DNA of 64,000 nt from Symbiodinium natans (lineage: Eukaryota; Sar; Dinophyceae; Suessiales; Symbiodiniaceae). Location: NCBI GenBank assembly GCA_905221605.1, contig CAJNDS010002133.1:359365-423364 (forward strand), given 5' to 3'. Of this stretch, positions 56,201 to 64,000 are shown one piece after another. Numbering within the stretch: the first letter of the stretch is position 1; every line of letters begins with the position of its first letter. Made by a program: the position numbers and the translations under genes. Under the pieces are notes generated by a model. It was given only the letters and a program-made list of their open reading frames with translations, did no database searches and had not been told where the DNA came from.

Positions 56201-59200
56201 AAACAAGTGCGCCAGCCGTACGTTGAAACCGTGCCCGCGAACTCCCTACCCTGAACCACCCGCAACCACCCAACCCTAAACCCTAAACTCTAAACCCTAA
56301 ACCCTCAAAGCCTAACCCCCAAAAACCTGAACCCCCAACCCCAAAGTACGCACTACCACGGGGGCTCAGGGTGAGAGGGGGAGTGGGCCTAGGATACGAA
56401 GGTTACTAAGGGTCTTGGGTTCAGGGTTCCGGGTTCAGGATTTAGGGTTTAGGGTTTGGGGTGCAGGGTTCCGGGTTCAGGATCCCGGTGTAGCACTGCA
56501 CTGCAAGTATTCAGCCGCGGCACGGCGAAAGATTGGATAAGATCTTGGGGGCCACCGAGAGGCTCAGTTCCTGCCGTGCCAGCAGGGGCTGAGGTGCGAT
56601 TGGGGCTTGGGGTTTAGGGGTTTTGGGGTTTAGGGGTTTAGGGGTTTTGGGGTTCAGGGTATAGGGTATAGGGTCTCGGGTTTGGGGTTTAGGGTTTGGG
56701 GTTTGGGGTTTAGGGTTTAAGTTTAATGTTTAGGGTTTAGGGTTTAAGGTTTAGGGTTTAGGGTTTGGACGTATGAATGGGAGCTTGCTAACATACTCAA
56801 GCAGCGACCTCGCCCAGTGATCCTAGATTAGAACAGGAACCCAAAAAGCGAAGAGAGAGAGAGAGAGAACAGGGTTGAATGGTTGAGGTTATGTTTTTCT
56901 CTTTACAGGCACGTGAGGCTTCTGCACCACCACAGTAGTCGGTACCGTTCAGGACTAAGGCCCGAAAGTGGAATTCCTGAAGCCCTAAACCCTGAAAACC
57001 CAAACCCCAAAAACCATGAAACCCTAAAAGACGTCAAACCCTGAACCCCTAAACCCTAAAACCCCCAAAGCCTGAAACCCTAAAAGCCACAAACCCAGAA
57101 AAAACAAACCAAGCCACAACAGCATAAAACCCTAAAAGAGCTAAATCCCAAGTCCCTAAAGGGCTGAAATCCTAAAACCCTAAAACCCGAAAACCCTGAA
57201 ACCCTGAAACCCTAAAACCCTAAACCCCTAAACCCCTAAAAAACCTAAAATCCTAAAACTCAAGAAACCCTTGATCCCTAAACGCCCTAAAACAAAAAAA
57301 CCGAAAACCAAAAAAGCCCTAACTAAATACCGAAAAACTCTCATCTAACCCCCAAAACCCGAAACCGTTAAAATCCTAAAAGCCGAACACAAGTAAAACT
57401 CTCGGAGCCTGTTGGAACTTCTGGCGCAGACCGTGCTCCACCCGTTTCTGCAGATCCGACGGAACCTCCCCGTGGCCAAGATAGGGTTTAGGGTTTAGGG
57501 TTCAGGGTTTAGGGGCATAAAACAATTGACCTTCAGGTTTTTAAAGGGGTTTAGGACACCTAAAAAAGGGGTATAAAAGGTTACCTACCCAGCACCTAAG
57601 AGATAGGGTCTTCGGGGGCTTAGGGCTTTGGGGCTTAGGGCTTTTCCACTCTGTTGGGGGTTACTGTGTTGTGGCTTAGGGTGTAGGGCTTCCGGCGCGG
57701 GGATTCGGGCTTACGGCTTAGGGCCTTGAGAGAGAGGCCATAACCCCTCAACCCTACAAGCCCCAAAAAAGCCCTACACCTTAAAACCCTGAACCCTATA
57801 AAACCTCTAAACCCTAGAAAAGCCCTAACCCTATATAAACCCTACACCCTATATATGGTCCAGTGCTCCCCGGCCCCCCCCTCCCCCCCCACCCCATGGT
57901 CTGGAACCCCCCCCCCCCCCCCGTGGTGTGGTTGGGGGTTGGTCTTAGGGTTAGGGTTTAGGGTTTAGGGTTTAGGGTTTAGGGTTTAGGGTTTAGGGTT
58001 TAGGGTTTAGGGTTTAGGGTTTAGGGTTTAGGGTTTAGGGTTTAGGTTTTGGGTTTAGGTTTTGGGTTTTGGGTTTGGTTTTGGGTTTAGGGTTTAGGGT
58101 GGTTTTAGGTTTAGGGTTTAGGGTTTAGGGTTTGAAAGGTTTTAGGGTTAACCCCCCCCCCCTGTGGTGTGGTTGGGGGTTGGTTTTAGGGTTTAGGGTT
58201 GGTTTAGGGTTTAGGGCTTGGGGTTTGACAGGGTTTAGGGTTTAGGGTTAGAGACCGTAGGCCTGGAGGGGGAGGGGGGGGGGTAAACGCCTCACACACA
58301 TAGGTTTTCCCGAGGGCGTGCTCCCTCAACCCAAGGCACAACACTCACAAAACACGGGTTTTGCCGAGGGTCGACCCCCCCCCCCCCCCCCCCCCCCCTA
58401 CCGACCATACCATTGGGGGGGGGGGGGGGGGGGCCGGACACGCCAGACGCCGGACCATATATAAACCCTAAACCCTGAAACCCCCTGTATAACCCCCCCC
58501 ACCTGAAAAAACCCTAAACCCTAAAACCCTCAACCCTAAACCTTGAACCCTCAACCCTAAACCTTAAAAACCAAACGCCACACCCTAAACTCTCAACCTT
58601 AATCCCTCAACCCCAAGCCTGCAAAACCCCAAACCCCCAAACCCTACACCCTAAACCTTCAAACCCTGAACCCTACGCCCTAAACCCTAAACCCTAAACC
58701 CTAAACCCTAAACCCTAAACCTTAAAACAACCGAAAGCCGAAACCATGGACCGAGTGGGCTCGGAGCCGCCGGCCCACTGAGCAAAGGTTTGGGGCCTTA
58801 GGGTTTTGGGGTTTTAGGGTTTTCGGGTTTTAGGGTTTGAGGGCTTCAGGGGTTTAGGGTTTTAGGGGTTTAGGTTTTTTTGAGTTTTAGGGTTTAGGTT
58901 TTTAGGTTTTTGCGGTTAGCGTTTAGGGTTTCAGGGTTTCAGGGTTTTAGGGGTTTAGGGTTTAGGGTTTTAGGGTTTCAGGGTTTAGGTAGGGCTTTAG
59001 GGCTTTAGGGTTTCAGGGTTTAGGGTTTTAGGGTTTCTTGAGTTTTAGGTTTTTAGGTTTTTGGGGTTTTTGGGGTTTGCGTTTTGGGGTTTTAGGGTTT
59101 CAGGGTTTTAGGGCTTTAGGGTTTCAGGGTTTTAGCGGTTTAGGGTTTTAGGGTGTTAGGGTTCGGGCATTTCGGGGTTTAGGGATTTAGGGACTTCGGC

Positions 59201-62200
59201 CAAGCATCCCAGGACCAGGCCCAGGACCCCCCCCCCCCAAAAAAAAAAAAAAAACAATAGAATCTTAGACATTGGAGCCCTGTAGACCCTAAAACTTAGT
59301 TGCTGAGTTCATAAGCCCCAAAAAGGTGTAAACTTTCAGTTCTATAGGGGATTAGAGTATCCCAAAAAGTGTAAAGTGTGCTCACTCAGCTACTAAGATC
59401 GGGGGTACTAACACCCCTGTTGAGGACTGTCAGTTTAAGGGGGAACATCCCAACATCAAACACTAAACCACAAAGCCCTCGAACCCCTAAACTTCAAAAC
59501 CCTCAATCCGCTACCCTAAACCCTAAACCCTAAAAAAGGGAACCCCATCGAAGGTCCTACCGCGGTTTAGGGCTGCGGGTTCAGGGTTCAGGGTCTAGGC
59601 GCCGAAGCCCACACACAGGTCACCGGCTGGTGGTTGTTCCTTGCGATTCGGGATCAAACCCACACACCCGAAACCCTCTGCTACCAAGGTTGTGCTATTT
59701 CAGTGGCCCTAGAAGTGCAGAAAAAGACAGCATTTTGGCTGGCACCTCTGCAATCTTTGCTTGCGAGCTGTGGACCCTGAACCCAAACCCTGAACCTTAA
59801 CCCCTCTAAATCTTCAGCCCTATAAACCTGATAGACCCTAAACCCTACAAACCCTAAACCCCTTCATATGGGGCTAAACCACCTAAACCCTAAACCCTAA
59901 ACCCTAAACCCTGAACCCTAAACCCTGAACCCTACATTAACCCCCAAACCTGCCTTCCTCTTCCGCATGAACTCTGAGGCTTGCCAAACCTCGGAAAGGC
60001 TCTGCAACGCATCGGGGGGGCCTAGGATCTTTGGGGTTTAGGGGGTTGAGGGTTTAAGGTTTAGGGTTTAGGGTTTAGGGTTTAGGGGGCTTAGGCCCTT
60101 CGACGCGCGTAAACCCTGAGCCCCTTTTAGCCCCAAAAGCCCAAAACTCATTTCATTCGACCCCACAAGACCCCAGCCACCCTGACAGCCCGAAGTCCGA
60201 CCACAACCAAAAAAGCCAAACCCCATGTGCCCTGAGCCCTGAAACCAAAACCCTCAGCCGAATTCTGAACCATCAACCCTGCAAGCATAACCCTAAACCC
60301 TAAACCCTAAACCCTAAACCCTAAACCCTAAACCCTAAACCCTAAACCCTAAACCTACAGTTAGGAGCTACACACTGAATCGTGAGACTTCAACTAAATC
60401 GTGAGACTTCAACAGCACTCCACGACCACCCCGTGAGAACTCCAAGAGCATGCGTTTGGGGTTTGTTTTTTAGGGTTTAGGTATTGGGGTAGTTCTGCAC
60501 AGTCCTGCACTTGACGGTCAGAAGCCGCACGGGACCGAGGCGAGCGCCACTTGCGAAACCGCCACATGCAAACCCCCTTCGACTGGACGCACGAAGCGAA
60601 CCCACCCAAGGGCCCAAAACGCAGAAACCCACGCGTCTGCCGTGTCTTCGCGACGTGGAACGTTCCAAGCCTGAAAAAAAATCACGGGAGCACGACACGA
60701 TTTCGAGCTCAGTACGTGCACAAGACCCACTGGATTTGGCCCCTCCGTGAGGTTTTGCGATGCAAGTCACATTACAAGCGCCCCATTGCAAACCTAAAGT
60801 GTTGGAAAACAGCCCCGAGCATCATCAGCATGAGCTCGCGCTGGCCCAGGCTGTCAGACCCAAGCCCCTGAGCATCATCAGCATCCGCTGGCGCTGGTTC
60901 CTGCTTTCAGACCCAAGCCCCGGCCTTCAGACCCAAGCCCCTCAGCATCATCAGCATCATCTCGCGCTGGCCCCGGCCTTCAGACCCAAGCCCCTGAGCC
61001 CCACCAGCATCAGCTGGCGCTGGCCCCGGCCTTCAGACCCAAGCCCCTCAGCATCATCAGCATCATCTCGCGCTGGCCCCGGCCTTCAGACCCAAGCCCC
61101 TGAGCCCCACCAGCATGCGCTGGCCCCGGCCTTCAGACCCAAGCCCCTCAGCATCATCAGCATCATCTCGCGCTGGCCCCGGCCTTCAGACCCAAGCCCC
61201 TGAGCCCCACCAGCATCAGCTGGCGCTGGCCCCGGCCTTCAGACCCAAGCCCCTCAGCATCATCAGCATCATCTCGCGCTGGCCCCGGCCTTCAGACCCA
61301 AGCCCCTGAGCCCCACCAGCATCAGCTGGCGCTGGCCCCGGCCTTCAGACCCAAGCCCCTCAGCATCATCAGCATCATCTCGCGCTGGCCCCGGCCTTCA
61401 GACACAAGCCCCTGAGCCCCACCAGCATGCTGGCTGGCCCCGGCCTTCAGACCCAAGCCCCTCAGCATCATCAGCATCATCTCGCGCTGGCCCCGGCCTT
61501 CAGACCCAAGCCCCTGAGCCCCACCAGCATCAGCTGGCTGGCCCCGGCCTTCAGACCCAAGCCCCTCAGCATCATCAGCATCATCTCGCGCTGGCCCCGG
61601 CCTTCAGACCCAAGCCCCTGAGCCCCACCAGCATCAGCTGGCGCTGGCCCCGGCCTTCAGACCCAAGCCCCTCAGCATCATCAGCATCATCTCGCGCTGG
61701 CCCCGGCCTTCAGACCCAAGCCCCTGAGCCCCACCAGCATCAGCTAGTGCTGGCCCCGGCCTTCAGACCCAAGCCCCTCAGCATCATCAGCATCATCTCG
61801 CGCTGGCCCCGGCCTTCAGACCCAAGCCCCTGAGCATCATCAGCATCAGCTGGCGCTGGCCCCGGCCTTCAGACCCAAGCCCCTCAGCATCATCAGCATC
61901 ATCTCGCGCTGGCCCCGGCCTTCAGACCCAAGCCCCTGAGCATCATCAGCATCAGCTGGCGCTGGCCCCGGCCTTCAGATCCAAGCCACTGAGCATCATC
62001 AGCATCATCTCGCGCTGGCCCCGGCTTTCAGACCCAAGCCCCTGAGCATCATCAGCATCAGCTGGAGCTGGCCCCGGCCTTCAGATCCAAGCCACTGAGC
62101 ATCCTCAGCATCAGCTGGCGCTGGCCCCGGCTTTCAGACCCAAGCCCCTGAGCATCATCAGCATCCGCTGGCGCTGGCCTGGGCTGTCGGACCCAAGCCC

Positions 62201-62238
62201 CTGAGCATCATCATCAGCATCATCATCATCATAATCAT

Positions 62239-62269
<31 letters not shown>

Positions 62270-62292
62270 AGCAGCATCATCACCATCATATG

Positions 62293-62326
<34 letters not shown>

Positions 62327-64000
62327 GCTGGCGCTGGCCCGGTCTTTCAGACCCAAGCCCCTGAGCATCATCAGCATCAGCTGGCGCAGGCCCGGGATAT
62401 TAGACCCAAGCCGCTGAGCATCATCAGCATCAGCTGGTGCTTGCCCCGGCCTTCAGACCCAAGCCCCTGAGCGTCATCAGCATCAGCTGGCGCTGGCTCA
62501 GGATATCAGACCCAAGCCCCTCAGCATCATCAGCATGAAGTCGCGCAGGGCCCGGGGTGTCAGACCCACGCCCCTGAGCATAATGAGCATCGACTGGGGC
62601 GGGTTCGGGCTTTTGGACCCAAGCCCCTGAGCATCATCGGCATCAGCGCTGGCCCGGGATATCAGACCCTAACCCCTGAGCATCATCAGCATCATCAGCA
62701 TCAGCTGGCACTGGCCCGGGTTTTCAGCTGGAACTGGCTCAGTCTGCTTGAGGACCGAACCCCACTATCACTATCCTGAATCAGGGAGCGAGGTACCCTA
62801 TACAACCTTCCAAAGGTTTGGATAGGGAACATGCTACAAGGCACCCAATTCTCCACCGCTTACCCTTAACCCCGAAGCCCTTAAACCTTTAGACCCTAAA
62901 ACCCTAAACGCTACTAGTGTCTTGCGTCCGGTCTCTCTAAACTATAGGTCCTTTTTTTGCACCCTAACCTGATAAGCCCCTAACTAAACCCTAAACCCTA
63001 AAACCTAAACCATAACTAAGCCCTAAGCCCTAAGCCCTAAGCCCTGAGCCCTAAGCCCTAAGCCCTAAGCCCTGTTATTGGTATTATTAAGCTTTAGGGT
63101 TTAGGGTTTAGGGTTTAGGGCCTAGGGTTTAGGGTGAGTTACGATAATAACCCCCAAAGCCCTGAGCGCGCAGCAGGCGGCAACGCTTCGTTCAGACGGC
63201 CCGAAGATGGAGATCACCGTAGGGCTTCGTAGAGTTTAAGGGGGTTTAAACTCTCAGGTTCTCTTAGGGTTCAGGGCATCCGTATCCGAAGGCCTTTACA
63301 TCCGAACACCCTAAACCCTAAACCCTGAACCCTGAACTCTAAACCCTAAACCCTAAACCCTGAACCCTAAACCCTAAACCCTAAACCCTAAACTCTAAAC
63401 CCTAAACCCTGCCCCTGGGCCAAGCCCCGCACGTACTTCTCCACCTCGTCGTCGAAAACCGTGCGAAGCGACTGGCGGAGCTGTTTGGCTGGTCGGGTAT
63501 CGTGGCATAACTTCAAACACCACTACAGAAAAGAAAAAGAACAGTATGCAATGCGTAATACAAAATGTGTGTTTAAAACATTACGTAATATATAATGTCT
63601 CTATGCTACCGTAAATAAATAAATAAACAGATATATATATATATATATTTATTTATTTATTTGTATTTATTTATTTGTTTATTCATTTATTTATTTGTTT
63701 ATTTATGTAGATATATAGATATAGATATAGATATAGATATAGATATAGATATAGATATAGACATAGATATAGATATAGATATAGATATAGAGATATAGAA
63801 ATAGTATCATGCACAACATGGCATATACTAAATCATGCACAACATGGCATATACTAAAGAAGGGTTTGGGGGCTTAAGGATAGGTGTCTAGGTAAGCCCT
63901 GGAAACCCAACCCCCTGAACCCAGCCGGCCTGCGCAACGAAGGCGACAAGGACACCCGAGAAAAGACTCGAGGCGAGCATGACCACGATGCAGTAGAGCC
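50153..64000 (-). CDS. CNG/HCN/EAG-like cation channel, 3' part of gene, at least 14 exons
   Basis: Exons in order: 63930 to beyond the window edge, 63421-63480, 59954-60001, 57409-57465, 56217-56241 and 54369-54392 (both tentative), 52883-52929, 52457-52496, 52347-52407, 52207-52245, 51719-51755, 51404-51454, 51091-51162, 50924-50974, 50153-50230 with TGA. From 52929 to the stop all phases match (157 residues). Visible in order: a hydrophobic helix (LYCIVVMLASSLFSG) as S6; C-linker text EFMRKRKVPSDLQKRV; a cyclic-nucleotide-binding core (DLVVEEGQLEEELVFVIE, then DHFGENSDLEESVRLAIS with the FGE phosphate-binding motif); and an acidic tail EESDEDEDSEEL ending VCDLN. Such channels conduct K+ or mixed cations across a membrane and are often tuned by cyclic nucleotides. 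The R-T pair usual after FGE is replaced here, so ligand binding is uncertain. Confidence 0.75.
50428..50573. repeat. CCCTAAA array with higher-order CCCTAGCCCC units
   Basis: Perfect heptamers interrupted three times by the same CCCTAGCCCC variant, implying local copying. Confidence 0.85.
50924..50974 (-). CDS. Channel exon, acidic tail
   Basis: Reads MKGTPASSQGEESDEDE after acceptor AACTTCAG, donor GAG followed by GTGCCAGG. Joins DSEELDG in phase 0. Confidence 0.75.
51091..51162 (-). CDS. Channel exon after FGE
   Basis: Reads EESVRLAISGRSVAILS then PRWASPS. The acceptor is the pyrimidine-rich CTCTTTCCCCAG. Donor GC by phase; a GT donor 4 nt downstream is possible. Confidence 0.75.
51184..51340. 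repeat. TTTAGGG array
   Basis: Over twenty units, right of exon 51091-51162. Confidence 0.9.
51404..51454 (-). CDS. Channel exon with FGE motif
   Basis: Seventeen codons STLEDDAIDHFGENSDL. FGE is the phosphate-binding-cassette signature of cNBDs. Acceptor GCTCCAG, donor GTGTTA, phase 0 at both ends. Confidence 0.75.
52347..52407 (-). CDS. Channel exon, basic loop
   Basis: Reads AGALARGTIEEPKGA then RKVR. Acceptor CACGTCAG. The GC donor is followed at once by GGTTTGGGG repeat. Exit phase 2 joins 52207-52245 (LNRTKGRQAVET). Confidence 0.7.
52457..52496 (-). CDS. Channel exon: cNBD strand EGQLEEELVFVIE
   Basis: Thirteen codons after acceptor CCTTGCAG, exit phase 1 at a GC donor. With the preceding exon it reads DLVVE-EGQLEEELVFVIE, corresponding to the cNBD segment EG..G.ELYFI..G. 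Confidence 0.8.
52883..52929 (-). CDS. Channel exon: entry to cNBD
   Basis: Reads EPDKVQSLAGDLVVE after acceptor GCTAAG; donor GT. Exit phase 0 matches 52457-52496. Confidence 0.7.
53660..53715. repeat. TA-rich microsatellite
   Basis: ATATATACATATATGTATAT and a (TA)n run. No gene. Confidence 0.85.
53941..53988. repeat. Long poly-G tract
   Basis: Nearly pure G run. Comparable G or C runs lie near 6237, 9779, 15020, 28744, 36389, 58377 and 58417. Confidence 0.9.
54928..55041. repeat. CCCTCAG then CCCTAAG heptamer array
   Basis: About six CCCTCAG units then about ten CCCTAAG units, each block uniform. Confidence 0.9.
55335..55402 (+). CDS. Plus-strand exon with canonical splice sites
   Basis: Acceptor CATGCCAACCCAG, reads PLADKTFWRFLPRKGG then EQMCCT, donor GTTTCT. 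Confidence 0.65.
55873..55924 (+). CDS. Plus-strand exon
   Basis: Acceptor CCCCGCAG, reads PLLEYRESHDHRPEQL, donor GTGCAAG. Same strand as neighbouring exons at 55335 and 56515. Confidence 0.5.
56515..56938 (+). CDS. Plus-strand gene 3' end, three joined exons
   Basis: 56515-56561 (PRHGERLDKILGATE), 56762-56816 (VWTYEWELANILKQRPRP) and 56909-56938 (AREASAPPQ then TAG) join with matching phases. The second exon uses TTTAG of a telomeric array as acceptor. The last intron (92 bp, GTGATC to TTTTCTCTTTACAG) is free of telomeric repeat and has a textbook pyrimidine tract. Family unknown. Confidence 0.65.
57409..57465 (-). CDS. Channel C-linker exon B
   Basis: Nineteen codons VPSDLQKRVEHGLRQKFQQ. 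FM..RK.P.dLq.RV is the C-linker signature of HCN/EAG/CNG channels. The plus strand here is also open (LLELLAQTVLHPF), so strand rests on the match and phase. Confidence 0.65.
57946..58140. repeat. TTTAGGG array decaying into TTTTGGG variants
   Basis: A perfect tract then TTTAGGTTTTGGG mixtures, bordered by poly-C runs. Confidence 0.85.
59704..59772 (+). CDS. Plus-strand exon, frame uncertain
   Basis: Acceptor GTGCTATTTCAG. Two frames are open: ALEVQKKTAFWLAPLQ and GPRSAEKDSILAGTSA. Donor not determined. Confidence 0.45.
59954..60001 (-). CDS. Channel C-linker exon A
   Basis: Sixteen codons SLSEVWQASEFMRKRK. The acceptor is GATGCGTTGCAG. The donor is GCAGG running directly into GTTTGGGG repeat. 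Phase 0 both ends, leading to VPSDLQKRV. Confidence 0.7.
60820..62730. repeat. 106-bp dimeric satellite (53-bp monomers)
   Basis: Tandem array of alternating monomers starting CTCAGCATCATC and CTGAGCCCCACC, both containing CCCGGCCTTCAGACCCAAGC. The shift is 53 bp between monomers (60941 to 60994) and 106 bp between like monomers (60941 to 61047). Units decay to the right. Long open frames across it are a by-product of the repeat and not a gene. Confidence 0.9.
62206..62328. repeat. ATC/CAT trinucleotide microsatellite
   Basis: Expansion of the CATCATC core of the surrounding satellite, interrupted by a CAG run. Confidence 0.85.
63174..63218 (+). CDS. Exon-like island
   Basis: Acceptor GAGCGCGCAG, reads QAATLRSDGPKMEIT, donor GTAGGG. 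The antisense is open as well. Confidence 0.4.
63421..63480 (-). CDS. Channel exon after S6
   Basis: Reads LRQSLRTVFDDEVEKY then VRGL, after acceptor AAACAG and before a GC donor. Phase 0 at both ends. Confidence 0.6.
63540..63857. repeat. AT-rich block with TTTATTTA, ATAGAT hexamers and a 24-bp duplication
   Basis: (ATAGAT)n at about 63710-63795, and CATGCACAACATGGCATATA present twice in tandem near 63809-63857. Confidence 0.85.
63930..64000 (-). CDS. Channel exon: S6-like transmembrane helix, cut by window edge
   Basis: Open to the edge. Reads LYCIVVMLASSLFSG then VLVAFVAQ before a GC donor. 23 residues, nearly all hydrophobic, with G/C-rich third positions. The antisense frame is also open but strongly charged and less biased. 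Confidence 0.65.

Noticed and set aside
59725-59745. Dinoflagellate spliced-leader-like CATTTTGGCT
   Set aside because: Only ten bases of similarity, inside an open exon; the full spliced-leader sequence was not found.
60760-61203. 147-codon open frame on the plus strand
   Set aside because: It runs through the 53/106-bp satellite; composition (SDPSP, LALAPAFRPKP) is just the repeat translated.
1-64000. A chromosome end (true telomere)
   Set aside because: Arrays are short, interrupted, in both orientations and spread over the whole window, with exons between them; this is interstitial repeat.

Overview
This looks like nuclear DNA of a TTTAGGG-telomere eukaryote, most probably a dinoflagellate. 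The reasons are Arabidopsis-type telomeric heptamers interspersed through the whole window, very small exons, many apparent GC-AG introns, G+C-rich third codon positions, and many short palindromic (MITE- or introner-like) elements. There is no bacterial gene organisation and I found no long ORF that is a gene by itself. The longer ORFs of 60-150 codons are mostly runs through repeats or antisense shadows of exons. The species assignment is inference; the repeats and exon frames are read directly from the sequence.

The main result is that protein-coding information is cut into islands of about 20-150 bp, separated by introns packed with CCCTAAA/TTTAGGG arrays. By joining islands so that reading phase is kept, I could assemble several partial genes. 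(1) A minus-strand gene (23.2-31.7 kb, probably continuing both ways) encodes a prolyl-4-hydroxylase-like 2-oxoglutarate/Fe(II) dioxygenase followed by Sel1-type helical repeats, in 14 exons. (2) A minus-strand gene (50.15 kb to beyond the right edge) reads as a cyclic-nucleotide-gated/HCN/EAG-like cation channel: S6 helix, C-linker, cNBD and acidic tail. (3) A minus-strand gene at 40.0-43.0 kb has 8 exons and 132 residues of unknown function. (4) A minus-strand alpha-solenoid-like gene lies at 15.6-20.2 kb. (5) A minus-strand coiled-coil-like gene lies at 1.3-7.7 kb. (6) Plus-strand 3' ends lie at 7.5-8.4 kb and 56.5-56.9 kb. Further single exon islands lie on both strands, some of them inside introns of genes on the other strand.

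Non-coding content: perfect and variant telomere-like arrays (units of 7, 8, 9 and 11 bp, each locally homogeneous); a 106-bp dimeric satellite (60.8-62.7 kb); a 153-bp tandem duplication carrying an exon-like island; at least five families of terminal-inverted-repeat elements; AT-rich islands (8.4-8.9, 40.5-40.8, 53.6-53.7 and 63.5-63.8 kb); long poly-G/poly-C tracts; and microsatellites. Stretches not listed are mainly degenerate telomere-like repeat in which I see no gene. No tRNA, rRNA, CRISPR or bacterial-type regulatory element was recognised. All exon boundaries are visual calls from splice motifs and phase; none is confirmed by transcripts.
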